From Streptomyces sp. BK239 (lineage in GTDB: Bacteria > Actinomycetota > Actinomycetes > Streptomycetales > Streptomycetaceae): a stretch of 64,000 bases of DNA. Positions 24,804 through 37,784 of this stretch are shown in pieces; position 1 is the stretch's first letter; each line of letters begins with the position of its first letter. The translations under genes and the position numbers were made by a program. Location of the stretch: positions 186,001 through 250,000 of the forward strand of contig NZ_SHKS01000005.1 of NCBI RefSeq assembly GCF_004217285.1. Reading direction: 5' to 3'. The notes beneath the pieces are model-generated. The model was not told where the DNA came from. It was given only the letters and a program-made list of their open reading frames with translations, and searched no databases.

Positions 24804-25334
24804 ATGGCAAGGCCCGACAAGGCTGCCGCGGTAGCCGAGCTGACGGAGCAGTTCCGCAGCTCGAACGCCGCCGTGCTGACCGAGTACCGGGGTCTCTCCG
24901 TGGCGCAGCTCAAGAACCTGCGCCGTTCGCTCGGTGAGAACGCCCAGTACGCCGTGGTGAAGAACACGCTGACCAAGATTGCGGCCAACGAGGCCGGGAT
25001 CACGACGCTCGACGACCTGTTCAACGGTCCGACGGCGGTCGCCTTCGTCACCGGTGACCCGGTGGAGTCGGCCAAGGGTCTTCGTGACTTCGCCAAGGAC
25101 AACCCCAACCTCGTCATCAAGGGCGGTGTCCTTGACGGCAAGGCGCTGTCCGCCGACGAGATCAAGAAGCTTGCGGACCTCGAGTCCCGCGAGGTTCTGC
25201 TCAGCAAGCTGGCGGGTGCCTTCAAGGGCAAGCAGTCTCAGGCTGCTCAGCTCTTCCAGGCGCTTCCCTCGAAGCTCGTCCGCACCGTGGACGCTCTTCG
25301 CGCCAAGCAGGCCGAGCAGGGCGGTGCCGAGTAA
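24804..25334 (+). CDS. rplJ: 50S ribosomal protein L10
   Basis: L10 anchors L7/L12 dimers to the ribosome stalk base. The 176-residue product starts MARPDKAAAVAELTEQFRSS, with VLTEYRGLSVAQLKNLRRSL and KNTLTKIAA of the N-terminal RNA-binding domain and a C-terminal helix (SKLVRTVDALRAKQAEQ) that binds L12. ATG at 24804 follows GGAAGGAGG, a very strong Shine-Dalgarno. It is preceded by a leader that probably mediates feedback control. Confidence 0.97.
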   Translation: MARPDKAAAVAELTEQFRSSNAAVLTEYRGLSVAQLKNLRRSLGENAQYAVVKNTLTKIAANEAGITTLDDLFNGPTAVAFVTGDPVESAKGLRDFAKDNPNLVIKGGVLDGKALSADEIKKLADLESREVLLSKLAGAFKGKQSQAAQLFQALPSKLVRTVDALRAKQAEQGGAE

Positions 25335-25480
25335 CTCGGCCCCCGAAATGACCGCCGCCTGAGGCAGCTCGCCTGAAGCAGCGGTCGTAGCGGGCCGAAC
25401 GTCTACGTGACGCCGCAAGGCGGACGCCCGCCAGACATGTACATCCGGCACCAGCCGAATTAGTGGAAGGATCGCCCACC

Positions 25481-25864
25481 ATGGCGAAGCTCAGCCAGGA
25501 AGACCTGCTCGCGCAGTTCGAGGAGATGACCCTCATCGAGCTCTCCGAGTTCGTGAAGGCGTTCGAGGAGAAGTTCGACGTCACCGCCGCCGCCGCGGTC
25601 GCCGTCGCCGGCCCGGCCGGCCCGGCCGCCACCGCCGAGGCCGAGGAGGAGAAGGACGAGTTCGACGTCATCCTCACCGGTGCGGGCGACAAGAAGATCC
25701 AGGTCATCAAGGTCGTGCGTGAGCTGACCTCCCTGGGTCTGAAGGAGGCCAAGGACCTCGTGGACGGCGCCCCGAAGCCCGTCCTCGAGAAGGTCGCCAA
25801 GGACGCCGCCGAGAAGGCCGCCGAGTCCCTCAAGGGCGCCGGCGCCTCCGTCGAGGTCAAGTAA
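25481..25864 (+). CDS. rplL: 50S ribosomal protein L7/L12
   Basis: L7/L12 is the multicopy stalk protein that recruits and stimulates translational GTPases. The 127-residue product has the N-terminal dimerisation domain (MAKLSQEDLLAQFEEMTLIE), an Ala/Pro-rich hinge, and the C-terminal domain with KIQVIKVVRELTSLGLKEAK and VDGAPKPVLE. ATG at 25481 was chosen over an in-frame start 18 bases upstream to match the family. A 14-base-pair stem-loop follows before the rpoB promoter region. Confidence 0.97.
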   Translation: MAKLSQEDLLAQFEEMTLIELSEFVKAFEEKFDVTAAAAVAVAGPAGPAATAEAEEEKDEFDVILTGAGDKKIQVIKVVRELTSLGLKEAKDLVDGAPKPVLEKVAKDAAEKAAESLKGAGASVEVK

Positions 25865-25900
25865 GCGCCGGCCCCGAAAAGGGGCTGTAACGCTCACGTA

Positions 25901-25938
25901 CCGAGGAGCGATCATCCATCTGGGTGGTCGCTCTTCGG
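25901..25938 (+). terminator. Stem-loop between rplL and rpoB
   Basis: CCGAGGAGCGATCA (25901-25914) pairs with TGGTCGCTCTTCGG (25925-25938) with two G-U pairs. A smaller GCCCC/GGGGC hairpin lies at 25870-25884. It may partly end rplJL transcription or be a processing site. Confidence 0.6.
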
Positions 25939-25965
25939 CGTTTCCGGGGTCCGGCCACGGTTGCC

Positions 25966-25993
25966 TTGCACCTGAGTGCGTGGGGGGTATGGT
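25966..25993 (+). promoter_or_regulatory. Possible upstream rpoB promoter
   Basis: TTGCAC (25966-25971) and TATGGT (25988-25993) with 16-base spacing lie right after the rplL stem-loop. The 25939-26220 stretch otherwise shows no gene. Confidence 0.35.
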
Positions 25994-26220
25994 GATCTTC
26001 GTCGTGTCGCCGGGCACCTCTGTTCGGGCAACGGTTCGGACAGGGAGTTCGAGCCGGGGGGCCTTGACGAACCGCACGCAGCGCGCAATTCTCAGGACGC
26101 GTCGTCACAACGATCCGGGTTCCGAGGCATGGATCGACGACGAAGAGGGCAGTATCACCGTGCGTTGAGGACTAGCAGACCGAGGGCGTTGAGAACAACG
26201 AGGGTCGCGAGAAACCCGCA

Positions 26221-26250
26221 CTGGACATCAGTGTGCCAAGTGGCTACACT
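26221..26250 (+). promoter_or_regulatory. Candidate rpoBC promoter
   Basis: CTGGAC (26221-26226) and TACACT (26245-26250) are spaced 18 bases. The leader to the TTG start would be about 175 bases, with a small CCCCTG/CAGGGG hairpin just downstream of the start site. Confidence 0.5.
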
Positions 26251-26432
26251 GACCCTTTGCGCTGCCTGTTAGCTGTCCCCTGCCCGTCACCAGGGGCATG
26301 CCCTCGCCCTAGCACCGACGACCGGATACGTCCGACCTGGCCTTTCGGCCGATCGGGCACCATCTGTCCTCCGTGTGTGGAAGAGGGGCCGGCACGCGCG
26401 TAGTGAGTCCGAGCCCTCGGAAGGACCCCCTC

Positions 26433-29400
26433 TTGGCCGCCTCGCGCAACGCCTCGACCGCGAATACGAACAACGGCGCCAGCACCGCCCCGCTGCGCAT
26501 TTCCTTTGCAAAGATCAAGGAGCCTCTCGAGGTTCCGAACCTGCTCGCGCTGCAGACCGAGAGCTTCGACTGGCTGCTCGGCAACACCGCTTGGCAGAGT
26601 CGGGTCGAGGAGGCTCTGGAGAACGGTCAGGACGTCCCCACGAAGTCCGGGCTCGAGGAGATCTTCGAGGAGATCTCCCCGATCGAGGACTTCTCCGGGT
26701 CGATGTCCCTGACCTTCCGTGACCACCGTTTCGAGCCGCCGAAGAACTCCATCGACGAGTGCAAGGACCGCGACTTCACCTACGCCGCGCCGCTCTTCGT
26801 CACGGCGGAGTTCACCAACAACGAGACCGGCGAGATCAAGTCCCAGACGGTCTTCATGGGCGACTTCCCGCTCATGACCCACAAGGGCACCTTCGTCATC
26901 AACGGCACCGAGCGTGTCGTGGTGTCGCAGCTGGTCCGTTCGCCGGGTGTCTACTTCGACTCCTCCATCGACAAGACGTCCGACAAGGACATCTTCTCCG
27001 CCAAGGTCATCCCCTCCCGGGGCGCCTGGCTGGAGCTGGAGATCGACAAGCGCGACATGGTCGGTGTGCGCATCGACCGCAAGCGCAAGCAGTCCGTCAC
27101 CGTCCTTCTGAAGGCTCTCGGCTGGACCACCGAGCAGATCCTCGAGGAGTTCGGCGAGTACGAGTCCATGCGCGCCACCCTGGAGAAGGACCACACCCAG
27201 GGCCAGGACGACGCGCTGCTCGACATCTACCGCAAGCTGCGTCCGGGCGAGCCCCCCACGCGTGAGGCCGCGCAGACGCTGCTGGAGAACCTCTACTTCA
27301 ACCCCAAGCGCTACGACCTCGCCAAGGTCGGCCGCTACAAGGTCAACAAGAAGCTGGCCGGCAACGCTCCGCTCGACGCGGGCGTGCTGACGGTCGAGGA
27401 CGTCATCTCGACCATCAAGTACCTGGTCAAGCTGCACGCCGGTGAGACCGAGACGGTCGGCGACAACGGTCAGACGATCGTCGTCGAGACCGACGACATC
27501 GACCACTTCGGCAACCGCCGTCTGCGCAGCGTCGGCGAGCTCATCCAGAACCAGGTCCGCACGGGTCTGGCCCGGATGGAGCGCGTCGTCCGCGAGCGCA
27601 TGACGACCCAGGACGTCGAGGCGATCACGCCGCAGACCCTGATCAACATCCGGCCGGTCGTCGCCTCCATCAAGGAGTTCTTCGGCACCAGCCAGCTGTC
27701 GCAGTTCATGGACCAGAACAACCCGCTGTCCGGGCTGACGCACAAGCGTCGTCTGTCCGCGCTCGGCCCGGGTGGTCTCTCCCGTGAGCGGGCCGGCTTC
27801 GAGGTCCGTGACGTGCACCCCTCGCACTACGGCCGCATGTGCCCGATCGAGACGCCCGAAGGCCCGAACATCGGTCTGATCGGTTCGCTCGCCTCCTACG
27901 GCCGCGTCAACGCGTTCGGCTTCGTGGAGACGCCGTACCGCAAGGTCGTCGACGGTGTCGTCACCGACGAGGTCGACTACCTGACGGCCGACGAAGAGGA
28001 CCGGTTCGTCATCGCGCAGGCCAACGCCACGCTCGACGACGACCTGCGTTTCACCGAGAACCGCGTCCTGGTCCGCCGCCGTGGCGGCGAGGTCGACTAC
28101 GTCCCCGGTGACGACGTGGACTACATGGACGTCTCGCCGCGCCAGATGGTGTCGGTCGCGACCGCCATGATCCCGTTCCTCGAGCACGACGACGCCAACC
28201 GTGCCCTCATGGGCGCGAACATGATGCGTCAGGCCGTGCCGCTCATCAAGAGCGAGTCCCCGCTCGTCGGCACCGGCATGGAGTACCGCTCCGCCGTCGA
28301 CGCCGGCGACGTGGTCAAGGCCGAGAAGGCGGGTGTGGTCCAGGAGGTCTCCGCCGACTACATCACCACCACCAACGACGACGGCACGTACATCACGTAC
28401 CGCCTGGCCAAGTTCGCCCGGTCCAACCAGGGCACCTCGGTCAACCAGAAGGTCATCGTCAACGAGGGCGACCGGATCGTCGAGGGCCAGGTCCTGGCCG
28501 ACGGCCCGGCCACCGAGAACGGCGAGATGGCACTGGGCAAGAACCTGCTCGTGGCGTTCATGCCGTGGGAGGGTCACAACTACGAGGACGCGATCATCCT
28601 GTCGCAGCGCCTCGTGCAGGACGACGTCCTCTCCTCGATCCACATCGAGGAGCACGAGGTCGACGCCCGTGACACCAAGCTCGGCCCCGAGGAGATCACC
28701 CGGGACATCCCGAACGTCTCCGAGGAGGTCCTCGCCGACCTCGACGAGCGCGGCATCATCCGCATCGGCGCCGAGGTCGTCGCCGGCGACATCCTCGTCG
28801 GCAAGGTCACGCCCAAGGGCGAGACCGAGCTGACCCCGGAGGAGCGCCTGCTGCGCGCGATCTTCGGCGAGAAGGCCCGTGAGGTCCGTGACACCTCGCT
28901 GAAGGTGCCGCACGGCGAGATCGGCAAGGTCATCGGCGTCCGCGTCTTCGACCGCGAGGAGGGCGACGAGCTTCCCCCCGGTGTGAACCAGCTGGTGCGC
29001 GTCTACGTCGCGCAGAAGCGCAAGATCACCGACGGTGACAAGCTCGCCGGCCGCCACGGCAACAAGGGCGTCATCTCCAAGATCCTGCCGATCGAGGACA
29101 TGCCGTTCCTGGAGGACGGCACCCCGGTCGACATCATCCTCAACCCGCTCGGCGTCCCGTCCCGAATGAACCCGGGGCAGGTCCTGGAGATCCACCTCGG
29201 CTGGCTCGCCAGCCGCGGCTGGGACGTCTCCGGTCTCGCCGACGAGTGGGCGCAGCGCCTCCAGGCGATCGGCGCCGACTCGGTCCAGCCGGGCACCAAC
29301 GTCGCGACCCCGGTCTTCGACGGCGCCCGTGAGGACGAGCTGGCGGGTCTGCTGCAGCACACCATCCCCAACCGCGACGGCGAGCGCATGGTGCTCCCGT

Positions 29401-29918
29401 CCGGCAAGGCGCGGCTGTTCGACGGCCGCAGCGGTGAGCCGTTCCCGGACCCGATCTCGGTCGGCTACATGTACATCCTGAAGCTGCACCACCTGGTCGA
29501 CGACAAGCTGCACGCCCGCTCGACCGGCCCGTACTCGATGATCACCCAGCAGCCGCTGGGTGGTAAGGCCCAGTTCGGTGGCCAGCGCTTCGGTGAGATG
29601 GAGGTGTGGGCGCTGGAGGCTTACGGCGCCGCGTACGCCCTCCAGGAGCTCCTGACCATCAAGTCCGACGACGTCACCGGCCGCGTGAAGGTCTACGAGG
29701 CCATCGTCAAGGGCGAGAACATCCCCGAACCCGGCATCCCCGAGTCCTTCAAGGTGCTCATCAAGGAGATGCAGTCCCTGTGCCTGAACGTGGAGGTGCT
29801 GTCCAGCGACGGCATGTCCATCGAGATGCGCGACACCGACGAGGACGTCTTCCGCGCTGCGGAGGAGCTCGGCATCGACCTGTCCCGGCGCGAGCCGAGC
29901 AGCGTCGAAGAGGTCTGA
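26433..29918 (+). CDS. rpoB: DNA-directed RNA polymerase subunit beta
   Basis: RpoB forms one pincer of RNA polymerase and part of the catalytic centre. The 1161-residue product starts at TTG 26433 (MAASRNAS), preceded by GGAAGGA at 26419-26425; upstream in-frame codons encode non-conserved sequence. The rifampicin region is wild type: GTSQLSQFMDQNN with Gln424 and Asp427, then Ser433, His437, Arg440 and Ser442. The C-terminus has GGKAQFGGQRFGEMEVWALE. Numbering agrees with S. coelicolor as remembered. rpoC follows after 96 bases containing a perfect hairpin. Confidence 0.98.
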   Translation: MAASRNASTANTNNGASTAPLRISFAKIKEPLEVPNLLALQTESFDWLLGNTAWQSRVEEALENGQDVPTKSGLEEIFEEISPIEDFSGSMSLTFRDHRFEPPKNSIDECKDRDFTYAAPLFVTAEFTNNETGEIKSQTVFMGDFPLMTHKGTFVINGTERVVVSQLVRSPGVYFDSSIDKTSDKDIFSAKVIPSRGAWLELEIDKRDMVGVRIDRKRKQSVTVLLKALGWTTEQILEEFGEYESMRATLEKDHTQGQDDALLDIYRKLRPGEPPTREAAQTLLENLYFNPKRYDLAKVGRYKVNKKLAGNAPLDAGVLTVEDVISTIKYLVKLHAGETETVGDNGQTIVVETDDIDHFGNRRLRSVGELIQNQVRTGLARMERVVRERMTTQDVEAITPQTLINIRPVVASIKEFFGTSQLSQFMDQNNPLSGLTHKRRLSALGPGGLSRERAGFEVRDVHPSHYGRMCPIETPEGPNIGLIGSLASYGRVNAFGFVETPYRKVVDGVVTDEVDYLTADEEDRFVIAQANATLDDDLRFTENRVLVRRRGGEVDYVPGDDVDYMDVSPRQMVSVATAMIPFLEHDDANRALMGANMMRQAVPLIKSESPLVGTGMEYRSAVDAGDVVKAEKAGVVQEVSADYITTTNDDGTYITYRLAKFARSNQGTSVNQKVIVNEGDRIVEGQVLADGPATENGEMALGKNLLVAFMPWEGHNYEDAIILSQRLVQDDVLSSIHIEEHEVDARDTKLGPEEITRDIPNVSEEVLADLDERGIIRIGAEVVAGDILVGKVTPKGETELTPEERLLRAIFGEKAREVRDTSLKVPHGEIGKVIGVRVFDREEGDELPPGVNQLVRVYVAQKRKITDGDKLAGRHGNKGVISKILPIEDMPFLEDGTPVDIILNPLGVPSRMNPGQVLEIHLGWLASRGWDVSGLADEWAQRLQAIGADSVQPGTNVATPVFDGAREDELAGLLQHTIPNRDGERMVLPSGKARLFDGRSGEPFPDPISVGYMYILKLHHLVDDKLHARSTGPYSMITQQPLGGKAQFGGQRFGEMEVWALEAYGAAYALQELLTIKSDDVTGRVKVYEAIVKGENIPEPGIPESFKVLIKEMQSLCLNVEVLSSDGMSIEMRDTDEDVFRAAEELGIDLSRREPSSVEEV

Positions 29919-29925
29919 CGGGAGT

Positions 29926-29956
29926 CCGGCGGACCTTGCACCCCAAGGTCCGCCGG
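29926..29956 (+). other. Perfect hairpin in the rpoB-rpoC gap
   Basis: CCGGCGGACCTTG (29926-29938) pairs perfectly with 29944-29956 across a five-base loop. It starts eight bases after the rpoB stop and has no U-run, so it may act as a processing site, stability element or partial attenuator. Confidence 0.6.
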
Positions 29957-30014
29957 CCCCAGGACCCCCGTTTCAGACCCCAAGACTCACGACCCTGAGA
30001 GGGATTGACGCATA

Positions 30015-33914
<3,900 letters not shown>

Positions 33915-33933
33915 GGCGTACGTCTGACGCTCT

Positions 33934-33967
33934 GAAGGGCGGTCACCCCCTGGGGTGGCCGCCCTTC
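33934..33967 (+). terminator. Terminator after rpoC
   Basis: A 16-base-pair stem (33934-33949 with 33952-33967, one G-U) begins 19 bases after the rpoC stop. Confidence 0.8.
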
Positions 33968-34093
33968 GGCGTGTTTGGAGGCGTCCGCCCTGCCCTCGCG
34001 CGGTTCCGACGGGACCGTACGAGGGGGAACCATCGCGCCGCGCCGAGCGTAGGTGAATGATGGAGGCATTCATGCCTGTCCGGGGGAGGTGAG

Positions 34094-34633
34094 GTGCCCG
34101 TGTCGTTTCCGTCGCCATGGCAGCCGTGGCAGGGCCAGAGCAGCCCGTCGATGCTGGCCGCGAACGCGGACCGCGAGCGCGCCGTCGACGTGCTCAGAGC
34201 CGGTTTCGCCGAGGGACGCCTGCAGCAGGCCGAGCTGGACAAGCGGGTGGCGCGGGTCTACCAGGCCCGTACGGTGGGGGAGTTGTCCCTCGTCGTCGCC
34301 GACCTCCCGCAGGGGCCCGTGCCCGTCCAGCCGGCGTTCCAGGCCTATCCCCCGGCGGTTCCGCGCACCTTTCTGCCCGCTCCGCCGCCGCCCACGAACG
34401 GCAAGGCGATCGGCGCCATGGTCTGCGGTGTGCTCACCACGATGACGGCGGGCATCACCGGCATCCCCGCGGTGATCCTCGGGCACTCGGCGCGCGCGGA
34501 GATCCGCCGCACGGGGGAGGGCGGCGACGGGCTCGCGCTGGCCGGCCTGATCCTGGGCTGGCTGGCGGTGGCGGGCTGGGTGTTCCTTGTGGCGATCATG
34601 CTGCTGGCCGTGGGCTCGTCATCGAACGGCTGA
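34094..34633 (+). CDS. DUF1707 / DUF4190 membrane protein
   Basis: A 179-residue protein with an N-terminal DUF1707 module (ANADRERAVDVLRAGFAEGRL, then QAELDKRVARVYQARTVGEL, about residues 22-70), a Pro-rich linker, and a C-terminal DUF4190-like pair of membrane helices (GAMVCGVLTTMTAGITGIPA and LILGWLAVAGWVFLVAIMLL). DUF1707 is an actinobacterial module of unknown function often fused to membrane segments. GTG at 34094 follows GGGGGAGGTGAG; GTG at 34100 is an alternative. It converges with the following membrane glycosyltransferase. Confidence 0.8.
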   Translation: MPVSFPSPWQPWQGQSSPSMLAANADRERAVDVLRAGFAEGRLQQAELDKRVARVYQARTVGELSLVVADLPQGPVPVQPAFQAYPPAVPRTFLPAPPPPTNGKAIGAMVCGVLTTMTAGITGIPAVILGHSARAEIRRTGEGGDGLALAGLILGWLAVAGWVFLVAIMLLAVGSSSNG

Positions 34634-34687
34634 GCACGCCCCCGGCAGGTGGGGGGAGCCCCCGCCGTCCACGGGAGCCACCGGCCG

Positions 34688-35965
34688 CTACGGGATGCCC
34701 AGTTCGAACATCACGTAGTGCGCGTACCAGCCCGACGCCAGCGCCGCCGTGGTGAAGAACACCGTCAGGCTCGGCCACTTCAGCCGGCTCATCGCGGCCG
34801 CCGGGCCGAGCAGCAGCGGGAACACCGGCAGGAGGTAGCGCGGGGTGTTGCCGAACATCTGCTGGGTGCCCAGCACGGTCACGACGCTCGCCAGCGTGTA
34901 CGCGACCAGCACCAGCGGCGGCTTCTTGCGCAGCATCAGCGCGATCAGGAACGGCAGCGCCAGCACCAGTTGGACGGCGATGAGGTCGGACGTGGTGAAC
35001 GAGAACAGGTAGTGGTCGTGCCCGACGGCGATGTTGCCGAGGACGTCGAGCGTGTAGGCGCCGAAGTCGAAGTAGTGCGCCCACCCCTCGCGCTGGAGCG
35101 TGAAGTACGCCGTGAAGGAGCCCATGTTGAGGCTGACCCAGGTGATGTACGTGATCAGGCCGAGCGGCGCGGCGAACATGGCGTACAGCGGCCCGGCCAC
35201 CCCGTGCTCGCGCCGGCTCTCCCGCCGGACCAGCGTCACCAGCGCGGCCAGCCCCACCGCGCCGATGAGCGCGGCGGCCGTCGGCCGGTTCAGCCCCGCG
35301 ACGAAGGCGAGCAGCCCCGCGGCCACCCAGCGGCGCTTCATCACGCAGTAGCAGCACCAGGCCGCGATCGCCACGAACAGGGACTCCGAGTACACCGCCC
35401 ACTCGACGCCCGCGCCGGGCGCCACGGCCCACAGCCCGGCGGCGATCGTGCCGGCCCGGACGCCGGCGAGCGTGGAGATCACGGCGTAGATCCCGGCCGC
35501 CGCGACGAAGGACGCGACCACCGAGACGAGGAGTCCGGAGCCGAACAGACCGAGTCCGGTGACCTCGGAGACGCCCCTGATCATGCCGGGGTAGAGGGGG
35601 AAGAAGGCGACGGAGTTCTGCTTCACCGTGAACAGCCCGCCCGACGCGAGCCGCTCCAGGGGCCCCGGGTCGTACCCCTTCTCGGCGACCTGGAGGTACC
35701 ACCAGCCGTCCCAGGTGCCGAGGACGTCCCACCAGTGGGCGCCGCCGCCGAACCGCGGCTCCTTCTTCTCGTAGTCCCCGGCGGCCTCCAGCAGCACGGC
35801 GAAGACGGTGAGACCGACGAGCTTGGTCACGCCGTACAGGAGCAGCGGGGCGCGGTACGGTCGTACACCGGCCGGCAGGGTGAGGCGGCTCAGTCTCCGG
35901 GGCCGCGCCTCCCGCTCGCCGGGCACGGCGGGATCCGTCGCCGCGCTGCTGGAAGCCGTGCTCAT
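34688..35965 (-). CDS. PIG-V-like integral membrane mannosyltransferase (GT-C fold)
   Basis: A 425-residue protein with roughly ten membrane helices. The first loop has GTWDGWWYLQVAEKGYD, matching the WDxxxY...GY signature of PIG-V/GT-C mannosyltransferases, followed by NSVAFFPLYPGMIR (FFPLYP motif). Such enzymes use polyprenyl-phosphate mannose on the outer face of the membrane. The divergent neighbour is a polyprenyl-phosphate glycosyltransferase of the kind that would make the donor, which supports a joint pathway. ATG at 35965 is the likely start; upstream sequence is charged. The acceptor is unknown. Confidence 0.75.
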   Translation of the reverse strand: MSTASSSAATDPAVPGEREARPRRLSRLTLPAGVRPYRAPLLLYGVTKLVGLTVFAVLLEAAGDYEKKEPRFGGGAHWWDVLGTWDGWWYLQVAEKGYDPGPLERLASGGLFTVKQNSVAFFPLYPGMIRGVSEVTGLGLFGSGLLVSVVASFVAAAGIYAVISTLAGVRAGTIAAGLWAVAPGAGVEWAVYSESLFVAIAAWCCYCVMKRRWVAAGLLAFVAGLNRPTAAALIGAVGLAALVTLVRRESRREHGVAGPLYAMFAAPLGLITYITWVSLNMGSFTAYFTLQREGWAHYFDFGAYTLDVLGNIAVGHDHYLFSFTTSDLIAVQLVLALPFLIALMLRKKPPLVLVAYTLASVVTVLGTQQMFGNTPRYLLPVFPLLLGPAAAMSRLKWPSLTVFFTTAALASGWYAHYVMFELGIP

Positions 35966-36092
35966 GAGTGTGGACCCCCCTCGGCCCCGACCATCGGATC
36001 CCCGAGGAACCACTGTCCGGATGGTCGTGAAGTGTCAGTCGTAAGATCACACCAGAGTCGCACATTCACGCCACAGGTTGGGGGACGGGCGG

Positions 36093-37157
36093 GTGACTGA
36101 AGCGAGGGATCCCATGGACGTCGTACCCACGGGTGTCACAGCCGCGACGGCCGCGCCGACCGTCCTGTCGGTCGTCGTCCCCATGTACAACGAGGAAGAG
36201 GTACTTCCCGCGCTGGTCACCCGGCTTCGCCCGGTCCTGGCCTCCCTCGGCGTCGGCTACGAGGTGGTCGCCGTCGACGACGGCAGCGGCGACCGCACGG
36301 CCGAACTGCTCGCCGCGTTCCGGCTGGGCTGGCCGGAACTGCGGGTGATCCGGCTGCGCCGCAACTCCGGCCACCAGGCCGCCCTGACCGCGGGACTCGA
36401 CCGGGCGCTCGGGGCGTACGTGGTGAGCCTGGACGCGGACCTCCAGGACCCGCCCGAGAAGATCCCCGAGATGCTCGCGCTCGCCCGCGGCGAGGGCCTC
36501 GACATCGTCTACGGCATCCGCGCCGACCGGGCCAGCGACACCGGCTTCAAGCGCTGGACCGCCGGCCTCTACTACCGCCTGGTGCGCCGGCTGGCCGGGC
36601 CCTCGGTGCCCGCGCACGCCGGCGACTTCCGGCTGCTCAGCCGGGCCGCCGTGGACGCTCTCAAGGCCCTGCCGGACCAGCAGCGGGTCTACCGCCTCCT
36701 GGTGCCCTGGCTCGGCTTCCCCAGCGGCCGGGTCACCTACGAGCGCGCCCCGCGTCCGGCGGGCGTCAGCAAGTACCCGCTGGGGCGGATGATCCGGCTC
36801 GCCGTGGACAGCGTCACCGGCTTCTCGGCGGCCCCGCTGCGCATCGCGACCTGGCTGGGCGGCTTCGCCTTCCTGGTCTGCCTGGGGCTGATGGTCTACA
36901 CCCTCGCCGCCCACGCGTTCGACCACACCGTCCCCGGCTGGACCTCGCTCTTCACCGGCGTGCTGTTCATCGGCGCGGTGCAGCTGGTCTGCGTGGGCCT
37001 GCTGGGCGAGTACGTGGGCCGTATCTACACGGCGGTGCAGAACCGGCCGACGTACTTCGTGGGCGGGGACACGGCGTACTCCGACGGCGACCCCGAGGGC
37101 GTCGGGAGCGGTCCCGCGCCGCGGACACCACGGAGAGCACCCAGCCCGGGAAGGTGA
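36093..37157 (+). CDS. GT2 polyprenyl-phosphate glycosyltransferase (GtrB/DPM1-like)
   Basis: A 354-residue enzyme expected to move a sugar from a nucleotide donor to polyprenyl phosphate. The GT-A domain shows VVVPMYNEEEVLPALVTRL, VDDGSGDRT, RNSGHQAALTAGLDRA and the donor-binding SLDADLQDPPE; two membrane helices follow (WLGGFAFLVCLGLMVYTLA; FIGAVQLVCVGLLGEYVGRIY). This DPM1-catalytic-plus-two-helix layout is the GtrB/ArnC type. GTG 36093 has GGGGGA upstream; TTG 36078 and ATG 36114 are alternatives. A -10-like TAAGAT lies at 36042-36047. Divergent from the PIG-V-like gene, suggesting shared function. Confidence 0.85.
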   Translation: MTEARDPMDVVPTGVTAATAAPTVLSVVVPMYNEEEVLPALVTRLRPVLASLGVGYEVVAVDDGSGDRTAELLAAFRLGWPELRVIRLRRNSGHQAALTAGLDRALGAYVVSLDADLQDPPEKIPEMLALARGEGLDIVYGIRADRASDTGFKRWTAGLYYRLVRRLAGPSVPAHAGDFRLLSRAAVDALKALPDQQRVYRLLVPWLGFPSGRVTYERAPRPAGVSKYPLGRMIRLAVDSVTGFSAAPLRIATWLGGFAFLVCLGLMVYTLAAHAFDHTVPGWTSLFTGVLFIGAVQLVCVGLLGEYVGRIYTAVQNRPTYFVGGDTAYSDGDPEGVGSGPAPRTPRRAPSPGR

Positions 37158-37187
37158 CCTCGGCCAGTCGGGCGTACCGCCTCTGTT

Positions 37188-37216
37188 TTGACCGGAGTGG
37201 TTGCGCTCGGTACGCT
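37188..37216 (+). promoter_or_regulatory. Promoter of the str operon (rpsL)
   Basis: TTGACC (37188-37193) and TACGCT (37211-37216) with 17-base spacing are a strong housekeeping match. The leader to rpsL would be about 188 bases and contains the shared element at 37336. Confidence 0.7.
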
Positions 37217-37335
37217 CAGACCTTGTGCCTGGGGTGTGCCCTGGCCCCCGTGCGTGCCATGAACCGCACCGGGGGGTCCGTGAGCGGCCACTGTGATCTG
37301 CGTCTCTCTGCCTCGCGGCGGAAGTCCGCCGGATT

Positions 37336-37360
37336 CGACACACCCGACCGCGTGGGTCGG
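37336..37360 (+). repeat. 25-base leader element shared with rpsJ (rpsL copy)
   Basis: These 25 bases are identical to 47446-47470 in the rpsJ leader. They contain CCGACC-GCGTG-GGTCGG, a six-base-pair hairpin. This copy ends 50 bases before the rpsL start. Confidence 0.85.
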
Positions 37361-37410
37361 CGAAGTTCCAGGTTAGCTGTACAACTCGGCACACAGAAAC
37401 CGGAGAAGTA

Positions 37411-37782
37411 GTGCCTACGATCCAGCAGCTGGTCCGTAAGGGCCGGCAGGACAAGGTCGAGAAGAACAAGACGCCCGCACTCGAGGGTTCGCCCCAGCGT
37501 CGTGGCGTCTGCACGCGTGTGTTCACGACCACCCCGAAGAAGCCGAACTCGGCCCTGCGTAAGGTCGCGCGTGTGCGTCTGACCAGCGGGATCGAGGTCA
37601 CCGCTTACATTCCGGGTGAGGGACACAACCTGCAGGAGCACTCCATCGTGCTCGTGCGCGGCGGCCGTGTGAAGGACCTGCCGGGTGTTCGCTACAAGAT
37701 CATCCGTGGCTCCCTCGACACCCAGGGTGTCAAGAACCGCAAGCAGGCCCGCAGCCGTTACGGCGCCAAGAAGGAGAAGTAA
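37411..37782 (+). CDS. rpsL: 30S ribosomal protein S12
   Basis: S12 sits at the decoding centre and influences accuracy. The 123-residue product starts MPTIQQLVRKGRQDKVEKNK and has TTTPKKPNSALRK with Lys43 and GGRVKDLPGVRY with Lys88. Both streptomycin-resistance positions are therefore wild type. GTG at 37411 follows GGAGAAG. rpsG starts two bases after its stop, so they are coupled. Confidence 0.98.
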   Translation: MPTIQQLVRKGRQDKVEKNKTPALEGSPQRRGVCTRVFTTTPKKPNSALRKVARVRLTSGIEVTAYIPGEGHNLQEHSIVLVRGGRVKDLPGVRYKIIRGSLDTQGVKNRKQARSRYGAKKEK

Positions 37783-37784
37783 GA

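Noticed and set aside
26373..26432. Longer RpoB starting at 26373
   Set aside because: The extra residues are not conserved and lack a ribosome site; the TTG at 26433 has GGAAGGA at good spacing and gives the family's N-terminus.
34634..34687. GGGGGGAGCCCCC palindrome between the DUF1707 and PIG-V-like genes as a repeat-family member
   Set aside because: The match to the murB-add unit is limited to short G/C runs, too little to claim a shared family.
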